A stretch of DNA of 32,244 nucleotides, taken from Gluconobacter sp. P1C6_b (GTDB lineage Bacteria; Pseudomonadota; Alphaproteobacteria; Acetobacterales; Acetobacteraceae). Made by a program: the position numbers and the translations under genes. The DNA is taken from NCBI RefSeq assembly GCF_018811945.1, contig NZ_JACRVU010000029.1:1-32244 (forward strand), in the 5' to 3' direction. Positions 24,953-32,244 of the stretch are shown one piece after another (positions within the stretch are counted from its first letter, which is position 1; each line of letters starts with the position of its first letter). The notes beneath the pieces are model-generated. The model made no database searches and was not told the origin of the DNA. It was given only the letters and a program-made list of their open reading frames with translations.

Positions 24953-25975
24953 TTACCACCCGCTCAGAATGATGCGTCCGTCCACCTGTCTGGCTTCCAG
25001 AAGTTCGTGGGCCCGGGCGGCTTCAGGGAAGGGCATGATCCGATCGATCTGGGGTCTGACGATGCCCCTGGAAATCATGGCGAGAGACTGTCGGACCTCA
25101 TCGAGTGTGGCGCTGCCGGAACCCTGAATCCGAAGACGGCGACCAATTAGCAGGCCGGGTGAGACCGCCACGTCTGCCGGAGAGACGTTCCCCAGAACGA
25201 CGACCCGGCCGCCCATGCCCATGGAACGGAGAGTCTGGGGCAGGGTGAAGCCCAGATTTTCCATGGCGACATCCACGCCCTGTTTCGCGGTGGCCGCCCA
25301 GACGTCCCGGCTGTACTGGCCGTCGGAAACGAGGACCATTCCCGCGCCGAGGCCTTTGAGAAAATCAACTTTCCGCTCGCTGCCCGTGATGGCGATGACA
25401 TGGGCGCCCAGAGCCTTTGCGATCTGGATCTGATGGACGCCCAGACCACCGCTGGCACCGTTGATGAGCACCGTATCCCCGGCCTGCACGCCGGCCTGCG
25501 AGACCAGGGCCCGCATGGCCGTGCCGATCGGGCAGGAGGCAAGCGCCGCCTGCGGGTAAGGCACGTTGTCGGGGATGCGGATGGCGGAAATGGCGGGAAG
25601 GCGAATGTATTCCGCGTAAGCGCCTTCGGTATCGATGGCGGGCAGCGACAGGGAGCGGCAGAGATCCTGCCGGCCGCGCAGGCAGTCCCGGCAGGTGCCG
25701 CAGAACCGGCGCTGATAGCCTACCACCCTGTCGCTGACCGTCAGGGCCGTGACGGAGGTGCCGGTCTGGACGACTTCTCCGGAAACTTCATGGCCCAGGA
25801 TGACACCCGCCGGTGCTCCCGGAAGTTTTCCGGCGCGGTGCAGAAGGTCGTGATGACAGATTCCCGCCGATTCGACACGGACCAGAACGTCATCCGGGCC
25901 CGGTTCGGGTGTGGGAATTTCTCTGAGGACCAGTTGGTCCGGGGCGCCGAAGTCCTTGAGAAAAATGGCTTTCAT
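24953..25975 (-). CDS. Zinc-dependent alcohol dehydrogenase, MDR family (340 aa)
   Basis: Medium-chain dehydrogenase that oxidises an alcohol, or reduces an aldehyde, with NAD(P). Catalytic zinc ligands are visible as Cys40 (GICHHD), His62-Glu63 (GHE) and Cys148. The structural zinc site is Cys92, 95, 98 and 106 (CGTCRDCLRGRQDLC). The nucleotide-binding motif is GASGGLG at 173-179, an AdhP/quinone-oxidoreductase-like variant of the usual GxGxxG. Length is normal. GGGAG lies 7 bases before the ATG. It is first in the operon with the acyl-CoA ligase, so it may process an aldehyde or alcohol made by the divergent genes. Confidence 0.93.
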   Translation of the reverse strand: MKAIFLKDFGAPDQLVLREIPTPEPGPDDVLVRVESAGICHHDLLHRAGKLPGAPAGVILGHEVSGEVVQTGTSVTALTVSDRVVGYQRRFCGTCRDCLRGRQDLCRSLSLPAIDTEGAYAEYIRLPAISAIRIPDNVPYPQAALASCPIGTAMRALVSQAGVQAGDTVLINGASGGLGVHQIQIAKALGAHVIAITGSERKVDFLKGLGAGMVLVSDGQYSRDVWAATAKQGVDVAMENLGFTLPQTLRSMGMGGRVVVLGNVSPADVAVSPGLLIGRRLRIQGSGSATLDEVRQSLAMISRGIVRPQIDRIMPFPEAARAHELLEARQVDGRIILSGW

Positions 25976-25996
25976 GGTGTGGCTCCCTGCAGTTCT

Positions 25997-26031
25997 GTTC
26001 GAATTATGAACCTTAAGATCGAACTGTGAAC
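25997..26031. promoter_or_regulatory. Two tandem 15-bp operator-like elements
   Basis: GTTCGAATTATGAAC (25997-26011) and GATCGAACTGTGAAC (26017-26031) match at 12 of 15 bases and are spaced 20 bp, about two helix turns. The first has GTTC-N7-GAAC symmetry. Such GTTC/GAAC half-sites are seen in operators of several IclR-type regulators, so the nearby IclR protein is the natural candidate. They sit between the divergent dehydrogenase and crotonase genes. Confidence 0.6.
26003..26030 (-). promoter_or_regulatory. Promoter for the dehydrogenase-ligase operon
   Basis: On the minus strand TTCACA (-35, 26025-26030), 16 bp, then CATAAT (-10, 26003-26008) forms a good sigma70-type pair, about 28 bp before the start codon. 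The two 15-bp repeats overlie one box each, so a bound regulator could block or reposition polymerase. The opposite promoter for the crotonase operon is not clear. Confidence 0.5.
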
Positions 26032-26107
26032 TTTTTTATATTCCACCTCGATTTCGGTTGCTATGGTAATTTAACGATCAAACCGGATGGTGATTCAGGA
26101 AACTACA

Positions 26108-26806
26108 ATGATAAAGAGTGATATATCTGAAGGTGTTCTGACTCTCACTCTTGATCGTCCCGAGCGCCTGAACGCCCTGGACAGCGCAGGGAAGGCGGAT
26201 CTGGGGCGTGCGTGGCATGAGGCGCTTCGCAATCCCGAGGTCCGGGCGGTTGTCCTGCAGGGGGCCGGAGAACGGGCTTTCTGCGCGGGGTCGGACCTGA
26301 AAGAGATCAGTGCCACAGGGCAGGTCGCATCTACGGATGTTCTGGCATCGTGTCTGCCAGGCGTTGCCGAGGATTTCACCAAGCCGGTTGTGGCGGCGCT
26401 TCATGGGCATGTCATCGGGCTCGGGATCAGCATCGCCATGTACTGTGATTTCAGGATTGCGGCCCCGACAGCACGTTTCCGTTTTCCCGAAGTCGAGCAT
26501 GACATGCTCTCCGGTTTCAGTGCGATCGAGCTGCCTTCGCTCATCGGTGAGGCCGCGGCTCTGGATATCATGCTGACGGGGCGTGCGTTCGATGCTGCCG
26601 AAGCGCAGAGGCTGGGGCTTGTTTCCACTATTGAAGAGGAGCCGCAGAAGGCTGCCCGCGCACTCGCGTCGCGGCTGGCCGCCATGCCGGTTTCCGCGAT
26701 GGGATGGAGCAAGCGCCTGCTGCTGGCGGAACGACGCACCCGCCTTGAGCGGCATACGGCGCTGGTGGACCGGGCGCGCAGGGAGGTGGGGGAGCATGAG
26801 CGCTGA
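26108..26806 (+). CDS. Enoyl-CoA hydratase/isomerase (crotonase) family enzyme (232 aa)
   Basis: Crotonase-fold enzyme acting on a CoA thioester. GAGERAFCAGSDLKEI (52-67) and the helix around GLGISIAMYCD (104-114) form the CoA-binding oxyanion hole. The usual two catalytic Glu of hydratases are only half present: the first position holds Ser108, while Glu128 in RFPEVE matches the second. Therefore it may be an isomerase, hydrolase or other crotonase rather than a classical hydratase. Length is slightly short. The ATG at 26108 is chosen because AGGAAA precedes it by 7 bases, whereas the ATG at 26087 lacks a binding site. It starts a three-gene overlapping operon with the transporter and monooxygenase. 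Confidence 0.88.
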   Translation: MIKSDISEGVLTLTLDRPERLNALDSAGKADLGRAWHEALRNPEVRAVVLQGAGERAFCAGSDLKEISATGQVASTDVLASCLPGVAEDFTKPVVAALHGHVIGLGISIAMYCDFRIAAPTARFRFPEVEHDMLSGFSAIELPSLIGEAAALDIMLTGRAFDAAEAQRLGLVSTIEEEPQKAARALASRLAAMPVSAMGWSKRLLLAERRTRLERHTALVDRARREVGEHER

Positions 26807-28133
26807 CGGCCTTTCCGACGCGGGACAGAAGCAGCGGGAGGTTTTCAGGCGTATTGCGTGGCGCCTGATGCCGTTCCTTTTCGCGTGCCTGGTTTTCAAC
26901 TGGCTGGACCGGGTGGCGATCAGCTTTGCGCATCTTCAGTTCCGCAGGGATCTGGGTATTACCGATACGGTTTTCGGGCTTTCGGTCGGGCTGTTTTCCG
27001 CCGGATACCTGCTGTGCGAAATTCCAAGCAATCTGGTTCTGGAACGTTTCGGCGCAAGACGGACCCTGACGCGGATCATGATCCTGTGGGGTGGCGTCAC
27101 GATCGGGATGGCGTTCGTTCAGGGGCCATACAGCCTCTATGTCACGCGCACGCTGCTGGGGATGGCGGAAGCCGGGTTTTTCCCGGGGGTGATCCTGTAT
27201 CTGACATACTGGTTTCCCGATGCCTACCGGGCGCGGATCACGTCACGTTTCATCATGGCCATTGCCGTTTGCGGCATTGTGGGCGGTCCTGTTTCGACAT
27301 GGATCATGACGCATCTTGCGGGCGTGGGGGGCTGGCATGGCTGGCAGTGGCTGTTCGTGCTGGATGGTCTGCCACCGGTTCTCGCCGGGCTGATGGCCTA
27401 TCGCTGGCTTTCCGACCGGCCGGAAGAGGCAAAATGGCTGGGCCCCGAAGAGCGCGAGACAGTTCGGCAGGCTCTCGGGCATGAGAGCGGGATGGGTGGG
27501 ACGGCGGAAAAACGCTCTCTTCGCGATGCTTTCAGGAACCGGATGCTGTGGGTCCTGTCTCTGAGCTACTGCCTGACGATCATGTGCACCGGGAATGTCG
27601 TCAATTTCTGGGTGCCGTCGCTTCTTCGGGCGTCTGGGGTACAGGACCTTCAGAGGCTCGGAAATCTGAGTGCGCTTCCGCATGTCATTGGGATCGTGGT
27701 GATGCTGCTGGCTTGCCGGAGCTCGGACAGGCACCGGGAAAGGCGCTGGCATTTTGCCGCGGGCGGGGGGCTGGTCGTGGTGGGCATGCTGCTTCTGCCG
27801 TGGTCATTGCATCATGTCGTTCTGACCATGCTGTTTCTGACGCTCATGGTCTGTGGATATCTGATCGCCACCGCGATTTTCTGGAGTATTCCGGCCCTTC
27901 TCCTGCCACGTCAGGACCGGGCTGTCGGCCTCGCCTTCATCAACTGCTGTGGTCAGGTGAGCAGCATGCTCACGCCCGTGATGATCGGTTTTCTCCGAAG
28001 CCGCCTGGGGGGATTTGAGGCCGCATTGACCGTGGTGAGCCTGCTGGTGGCGCTGGGCGTCCTGATCCTCCTGCGATGTACGACCTCTTTTGCCACGTCC
28101 CGTTCTTCTTCCCTGCTGGAGCCGAGTTCATGA
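26796..28133 (+). CDS. MFS transporter, anion:cation symporter type (445 aa)
   Basis: Twelve hydrophobic segments in two halves. The N-terminal region reads FACLVFNWLDRVAISFAH with the conserved Asp-Arg of the ACS/phthalate-permease family, and LERFGARRTLTRIM in the first cytoplasmic loop is the MFS signature. ACS members import organic anions such as aromatic or sugar acids with protons. The start is placed at 26796, inside the last codons of the crotonase gene, where GGGAGG lies upstream. The 11-bp overlap implies coupled translation. Its gene continues into the monooxygenase by an ATGA overlap. It is probably the inner-membrane importer of this pathway's substrate. Confidence 0.92.
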   Translation: MSADGLSDAGQKQREVFRRIAWRLMPFLFACLVFNWLDRVAISFAHLQFRRDLGITDTVFGLSVGLFSAGYLLCEIPSNLVLERFGARRTLTRIMILWGGVTIGMAFVQGPYSLYVTRTLLGMAEAGFFPGVILYLTYWFPDAYRARITSRFIMAIAVCGIVGGPVSTWIMTHLAGVGGWHGWQWLFVLDGLPPVLAGLMAYRWLSDRPEEAKWLGPEERETVRQALGHESGMGGTAEKRSLRDAFRNRMLWVLSLSYCLTIMCTGNVVNFWVPSLLRASGVQDLQRLGNLSALPHVIGIVVMLLACRSSDRHRERRWHFAAGGGLVVVGMLLLPWSLHHVVLTMLFLTLMVCGYLIATAIFWSIPALLLPRQDRAVGLAFINCCGQVSSMLTPVMIGFLRSRLGGFEAALTVVSLLVALGVLILLRCTTSFATSRSSSLLEPSS

Positions 28134-29326
28134 CTGATTATGCCGATCTTGCCCGACAGCTTGCCCCTGCGATCGCGGCTTCAGCGCCCGGGCGGGATGC
28201 GGAGCGCCTTCTGCCATTCGATGTCTTTGACAGGATCCGTTCTTCCGGGCTGGGGGCGGCGCGGGTCCAGAAGGAACTGGGAGGCGGGGACGTCAGTCAG
28301 GGTGTTGTTGCCGAGATTTTCATGACGCTGGGGAAGGCTGACCCGAATGTGGCCCAGGGGCTGTTCCCTCATTTCATGAATATCGAGCAGCTGCGTCTGA
28401 TGGCGTCTCCTGAAATGCAGGCGCGCTATCTCGCAAAAATCGGGGAAGGGCAGCTGAGTTCGGGCGCTGTTGCCGAGCGTGGAGGTGGCTTTCGGGGCGA
28501 AATCCATACGCATGTCTCGCAGGCTGAGGGACGCAAGAAGCTTCAGGGGAGCAAGTTTTACAGTACTGGATGCTTGTTCGCCGATTTCATCAAGGTTCAG
28601 GCCGTGGATGAGGACAGGCGAGCGCTCTATGTCATGTTGCCCAAGGATGCGGACGGGCTCGTTCTGAAGGACGACTGGGACGGCATGGGGCAGCGCGTGA
28701 CCGCCAGTGGCACCAGTGAGTTCCATGACATCGTCCTGTCGGACGAGCAGATCATTCCGATCCATCACTGGTCGGGCCGGAGAAGCTATGTGGGGGCTGC
28801 CGCGCAGCTGATCCATTGCGCCATTGATATTGGTATCGGGCTCGCCGTGATGGAAGACGCCATATACTGGGCGAAAAACCATACCCGTCCCCTGCGTGAA
28901 AGCGGGGTCAGCAAGGCCAGCGAAGATCCGTATATCCTTTATGCGATCGGTGAAATGTCCACGCGCATCCGGGGGGCGGAAGCGCTGGTGCGGCGGGCTG
29001 CGGAGCATGTCGAACTGGCGTGTCGGGCGCAGCTTGAGGATTCACGGCAGGGGTGTTTTGCCACGGAAGAAACGGAGCGTCTTCTGGTCCAGTCTTCCAT
29101 CAGCACGGCCGAAGCCAAGATCGCCTCTACCGATGCCGCGCTCTACGTCTCTCAGCGCATGTATGATGTGGGAGGGGCGGCCACGACGCAGAAGCGGTTC
29201 AATTATGACCGGCACTGGCGGAACGCCCGGACGCATACGACGCATGACAGTGTTGCCTACAAGTACAAGGCGATCGGGAACTACCTGCTGAACGACGCGC
29301 CTCCTCCTATTACGTTTACGTATTGA
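28130..29326 (+). CDS. DszC/SfnB-like flavin monooxygenase, acyl-CoA dehydrogenase fold (398 aa)
   Basis: An acyl-CoA dehydrogenase-fold protein closer to the group D flavin monooxygenases (DszC, SfnB, IacA-like) than to true dehydrogenases. Evidence: the middle segment DDWDGMGQRVTASGTSEFHD at 181-200 and the C-terminal NYDRHWRNARTHTTHDSVAY at 358-377, both hallmarks of that branch, where the late His takes part in flavin or substrate binding. SGAVAERGGG at 111-120 is at the usual substrate-binding region. Such enzymes use reduced FMN from a separate reductase and O2 to oxygenate an aromatic, sulfur or nitrogen compound. No reductase gene is present in the window. It overlaps the MFS gene at ATGA, so all three genes are cotranscribed. 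Confidence 0.85.
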   Translation: MTDYADLARQLAPAIAASAPGRDAERLLPFDVFDRIRSSGLGAARVQKELGGGDVSQGVVAEIFMTLGKADPNVAQGLFPHFMNIEQLRLMASPEMQARYLAKIGEGQLSSGAVAERGGGFRGEIHTHVSQAEGRKKLQGSKFYSTGCLFADFIKVQAVDEDRRALYVMLPKDADGLVLKDDWDGMGQRVTASGTSEFHDIVLSDEQIIPIHHWSGRRSYVGAAAQLIHCAIDIGIGLAVMEDAIYWAKNHTRPLRESGVSKASEDPYILYAIGEMSTRIRGAEALVRRAAEHVELACRAQLEDSRQGCFATEETERLLVQSSISTAEAKIASTDAALYVSQRMYDVGGAATTQKRFNYDRHWRNARTHTTHDSVAYKYKAIGNYLLNDAPPPITFTY

Positions 29327-29339
29327 AAAAACTCTCTCC

Positions 29340-29355
29340 TGTGCCCAAAGGCACA
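29340..29355 (+). terminator. Hairpin after the monooxygenase gene
   Basis: TGTGCC-CAAA-GGCACA is a perfect 6-bp stem with a 4-base loop, followed by TTTCCC. It is a weak intrinsic terminator separating the monooxygenase operon from the receptor gene, or it marks the start of the receptor leader. Confidence 0.45.
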
Positions 29356-29366
29356 TTTCCCACCTA

Positions 29367-29391
29367 ATAAAACTATATAATATAGTTTTAT
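29367..29391 (+). promoter_or_regulatory. AT-rich dyad with consensus -10 before the second receptor
   Basis: ATAAAACTATA-TAA-TATAGTTTTAT is a perfect 11-bp inverted repeat with a 3-bp spacer. Within it TATAAT (29376-29381) is an exact -10 hexamer; the upstream -35 position (about 29353-29358, ACATTT) is weak. The dyad ends 19 bp before the start codon. A repressor bound here would cover the -10 box, so the receptor gene is probably separately regulated. A hairpin could instead act in the leader mRNA. Confidence 0.5.
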
Positions 29392-29410
29392 ATAAGAAGG
29401 TCACTTTGCT

Positions 29411-31981
29411 ATGGTTGTTAAAGAGCTTTCAGCAAAGAAATACATTCCTTTGCTGGTTTTTGTTTCGACCCTTCCGTCTTCGGTGCTGGCCGCTGAGGAC
29501 AGGGGCGAGAAAAATGATGCTGGCAAAAAGGTGGAAACCAGCGTTTCTCACCGCCATGCGCTGCCGGTACGCAGTCATCAGCGTCCGAAAGATGCGCGGC
29601 CAGCTCGTGCAACGCTGCCGCGCCCGGTTCTGGAGACCATCTCGGTACTCGGGCGGCAGGAAGATCCTGTGCTGTCTCCCTCCACCAGACGCCACAGCAC
29701 AGTCAACGTGCAGGTGGTGAGTTCCGAGGAAATCGTGAGGACGGGGGAGAGCAATGCGATGGCAGCGCTTGAACAGCTTGTGCCTTCGGTCAGTTCTCCC
29801 TCGTTCAGCGGTGTCGGTTCCAACCGTTTTATCCGGACCATGCAGCTGCGAAACCTGTCAGCCGACCAGACGCTCATTCTCGTCAATGGAAAGCGGCGCC
29901 ATCTGACGTCCAATTTTAATGCCAATGCCGGCCCCAATTCCGGGACCGAACCTGCGGATCTGTCCCTGATTCCGCTCAGTGCAATCGATCATATCGAGGT
30001 CATTACTGAGGGCGCATCCGCCCTTTATGGACAGGATGCGATCGCGGGCGCCGTCAATATCGTGCTCAAGCACAACACCAGTGGTGGTTCGATCAATTTC
30101 GTAGACAGCGGGTATTATGCCGGCGACGGGGTCGGGGTGAACGGCTACGGGGATTATGCGTTCAAGTTGGGGAAAAGCGGCGGTTATCTTGATCTTGCCG
30201 CTCAGGTTTCCAACCAGCTGCCGACCAACCGGTCCGGTCCCTACACCGGGACCATGTATTTTCCCCTGGCCGATGGCAGTGTCGATCCGAGGCAGACCAA
30301 GGCGGGCCGTGATTATAACCGGCTCGAGGGCCTGGGTCATACGACCATGGAGACGGTTTCGGCAAATGGTGCCATTCCGCTGACGGATAAGATCCGGGCT
30401 TACATGACATCGACCTATGCGCATCGGACCGTTGAAAACCAGGTGACTTTCAGGAATCAGGCCAACAACAATACGGTCCGGGCCCTTTATCCGGATGGTT
30501 TCATTCCCTTGATGGGCATGAGCGAGAATGATTTTCAGGTGAATGGCGGTGTGCAGGGTACGACTGCCGGCTGGAACTGGGATGGGTATGTCACGTATGG
30601 ACGGGATAACGAGAGCTATACGACGCTGAATTCCGATAATCCGACATTCGGTCTGGCCAGTAAAACCAATTTCTACGACGGATCGGATATCGCGACCCAG
30701 CTTGTTGCCGGGTTCAAGGCATCACGCAATTTCCATCCCTCGTTTCTGTCCGGTCCCCTTCTTGTGGAATTCGGCGGTGAATACCGGCATGATACGTTTC
30801 AGCTGACGGCCGGTGAATATCAGTCATGGGCGGATGGCGGCGTGACAGTTCTTGACGGTCCGAATGTCGGTGCTCTTGCGACACCGGGAGCCTCCGGTCA
30901 TATCGGTGCGTCTCCTGATACGGCCAGCAATACAGCGCGTGATACTTTTGATGGTCACGTCAATCTTTCATTTCATATTATTCCGAAATGGGAATGGACG
31001 CTTGGTGGTCATGCCGTGAATTATTCGAATCTTGTCACGACCGAAACGGGCTCCATTGGAACGCGATACGACTTCAACAGGCACTGGGCCATCCGTGCCA
31101 ATATCAATACCGGCTACCGCCCTCCGACACTGGGGCAGGAGAATTATTTTTATACGTCCACTTTCCCGACCTATACGTTTGCGCAGCTCCCGACGACGAG
31201 TGCCGCGGCCAAGGCATTGGGAGGCGGAAACCTGAAAGGTGAGTATTCCCGGAGTTACAGTATAGGGATTGATGCGCATCCGATTGATAATCTGACCGTA
31301 ACCGCCAATCTTTACCGGATTGCGATCAATGACCGTATGGCAAACTCGACGCAGTTTGGCGGAACGGCGGTAGAGAGTCTGCTCAGCACTCTGGGTCTGA
31401 ATGGTATCCGCTATGTTCAGTATTATACGAACCCCGTTAATACCGTCACCAATGGTGGAGACGTTAACGTCTCATACAATATTGACCTTCATCATTATGG
31501 ACGCTGGCTGTTCTCGGTGGGCGTAAATTTTGCGGATACGGAAATCAGCCATTTTAATAGCGCTCCGGCTCAGCTGGTGGCTCTGAATCAGGCATATTTT
31601 GATGCCTACGCCCAGAATACCCTGCTCCATTCAGCGCCAAAAAACAGGGAAACGCTTGGAATTACCTGGAACCTGAAGAAATGGACCGTTGCGTTTCAGG
31701 AGCAGCGTTATGGAGAACTGACCTATATCGCCAATCCGAGCCTTGCTTCAAAGGACTGGACCGTTGTGAAGCCAGGTTACATTACAAATCTGACGGTTGG
31801 ATATGATATCAGCCCCAGATGGTCTGTCAGTGTAGGGGCGCAGAATCTGTTCAATAAATATCCAGGACAGGTTTCCAAGGTCGCGCAGGCTTCTTCAAGC
31901 GGGGCGTTCAAGTACCCGTATTATTCGGCTTACGGTTTCATGGGCGGATATTATTTTGCGAAAATCAGTTTTCATCTCTGA
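29411..31981 (+). CDS. TonB-dependent outer-membrane receptor (856 aa)
   Basis: Outer-membrane uptake receptor. Residues 1-27 are a signal peptide ending VLA; 28-74 is a basic, low-complexity stretch; LETISVLG at 74-81 is the TonB box; the plug runs to about 222 with RTGESNAMAALEQLVPSVSS, LILVNGKRRH and GASALYGQDAIAGAVNIVLK. The rest is a barrel with a late GYRPPTLGQ motif and NLTVGYDISPRWSVSVGAQNLFNKYPG near the C-terminus, followed by a final strand ending in ISFHL. AAGAAGG lies 10 bases before the ATG. It follows the monooxygenase operon and may import its substrate or a related compound; iron-siderophore uptake is also possible. Its IS-bearing 3' flank shows no damage to the gene. Confidence 0.94.
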   Translation: MVVKELSAKKYIPLLVFVSTLPSSVLAAEDRGEKNDAGKKVETSVSHRHALPVRSHQRPKDARPARATLPRPVLETISVLGRQEDPVLSPSTRRHSTVNVQVVSSEEIVRTGESNAMAALEQLVPSVSSPSFSGVGSNRFIRTMQLRNLSADQTLILVNGKRRHLTSNFNANAGPNSGTEPADLSLIPLSAIDHIEVITEGASALYGQDAIAGAVNIVLKHNTSGGSINFVDSGYYAGDGVGVNGYGDYAFKLGKSGGYLDLAAQVSNQLPTNRSGPYTGTMYFPLADGSVDPRQTKAGRDYNRLEGLGHTTMETVSANGAIPLTDKIRAYMTSTYAHRTVENQVTFRNQANNNTVRALYPDGFIPLMGMSENDFQVNGGVQGTTAGWNWDGYVTYGRDNESYTTLNSDNPTFGLASKTNFYDGSDIATQLVAGFKASRNFHPSFLSGPLLVEFGGEYRHDTFQLTAGEYQSWADGGVTVLDGPNVGALATPGASGHIGASPDTASNTARDTFDGHVNLSFHIIPKWEWTLGGHAVNYSNLVTTETGSIGTRYDFNRHWAIRANINTGYRPPTLGQENYFYTSTFPTYTFAQLPTTSAAAKALGGGNLKGEYSRSYSIGIDAHPIDNLTVTANLYRIAINDRMANSTQFGGTAVESLLSTLGLNGIRYVQYYTNPVNTVTNGGDVNVSYNIDLHHYGRWLFSVGVNFADTEISHFNSAPAQLVALNQAYFDAYAQNTLLHSAPKNRETLGITWNLKKWTVAFQEQRYGELTYIANPSLASKDWTVVKPGYITNLTVGYDISPRWSVSVGAQNLFNKYPGQVSKVAQASSSGAFKYPYYSAYGFMGGYYFAKISFHL

Positions 31982-31995
31982 GGATGAGACACTGG

Positions 31996-32244
31996 CTAGG
32001 CCGTGTTGACAAAAGATCCAATCCAGAGCCTCGCGGCGGCGAGGTTGAGAAAGCTCATGAAAGACAGGACGGTCTTGTCGTAGCGGGTTGCGATGCGGCG
32101 CATCTGCTTGAGCCTGTTGAACATCCGCTCGATGCGGTTACGGTCCTGGTAGCGCCGCCAGTCTGTTTTCTGCGGCGCACTTCGGCCTTTGCGTGATGGA
32201 ATAATCGGCAGGATCCCGTAGAGCAGTAGGTCCTGGCGGAAACT
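31996..32244 (-). CDS. IS5-family transposase, C-terminal part
   Basis: The minus-strand frame is open from the window end to a TAG at 31996-31998, reading QKTDWRRYQDRNRIERMF, then NRLKQMRRIATRYDKT and the final LWIGSFVNTA. The DRNRIERMFxRLK block with its catalytic Glu is the third DDE motif of IS5/IS427-group transposases (OrfB part in frameshifted members). The N-terminal part lies outside the window, so function cannot be judged. Confidence 0.93.
   Translation of the reverse strand, partial: SFRQDLLLYGILPIIPSRKGRSAPQKTDWRRYQDRNRIERMFNRLKQMRRIATRYDKTVLSFMSFLNLAAARLWIGSFVNTA
31999..32244 (-). mobile_element. IS5-family (IS427-like) insertion sequence, 3' end
   Basis: The element end is probably at GGCCGTGTTGACAAA, starting near 31999, next to CTAG, a common target of IS427-group elements. 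It sits 17 bp after the receptor stop codon. The other end is beyond the window. The terminal repeat is inferred from a single end, so the boundary may shift by 2-3 bases. Confidence 0.65.

Noticed and set aside
23452-29326. A carnitine (cai-type) pathway cluster
   Set aside because: Ligase and crotonase fit, but the acyl-CoA dehydrogenase-fold gene has oxygenase-type motifs rather than those of CaiA, and no CoA-transferase (CaiB) is present.
1-32244. A composite transposon bounded by two insertion sequences
   Set aside because: The left element is IS3-type and the right one IS5/IS427-type, so they cannot form the ends of one transposon.

Overview
The window looks like an accessory region of an alphaproteobacterium, most probably an acetic acid bacterium (Acetobacteraceae). 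This is inference from GC-rich coding DNA with AT-rich gaps, IS3- and IS5-type insertion sequences at both edges, an OprB-type sugar porin remnant and TonB-receptor-rich gene content. No rRNA, tRNA or CRISPR array was seen.

Left edge (1-1662): the 3' end of an IS3-family element that cuts an oprB-like porin gene, leaving only its C-terminal third, followed by about 650 bp without a convincing gene.

Region A (1663-10456, all minus strand): a compact three-gene operon. A TonB-dependent receptor comes first, then a large GH92 alpha-mannosidase with extra domains at both ends, then a smaller secreted GH92 enzyme. This resembles a SusD-less polysaccharide-utilisation locus: the GH92 enzymes would trim alpha-mannosides (for example yeast mannan or N-glycans) and the receptor would import the products.

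Region B (10914-21026): a giant minus-strand gene for a cyclic beta-1,2-glucan synthase (NdvB/ChvB type, 2839 residues), divergent from galE, which makes or interconverts UDP-sugars. A lipocalin-like protein gene and a LysR regulator gene follow as a divergent pair.

Region C (22725-31981): a catabolic island with an IclR regulator, an AMP-dependent acyl-CoA ligase and a zinc alcohol dehydrogenase on the minus strand, and divergently a crotonase-family enzyme, an MFS carrier, a DszC/SfnB-like flavin monooxygenase and a second TonB receptor. The divergent promoter carries two near-identical 15-bp elements lying over the -35 and -10 boxes, a plausible binding site for the IclR protein. The set reads as uptake, CoA activation and oxidation of an unidentified small, possibly aromatic or heteroatom-containing acid.

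Right edge (31999-32244): the 3' end of an IS5-family (IS427-like) element, inserted just after the second receptor gene and running off the window.
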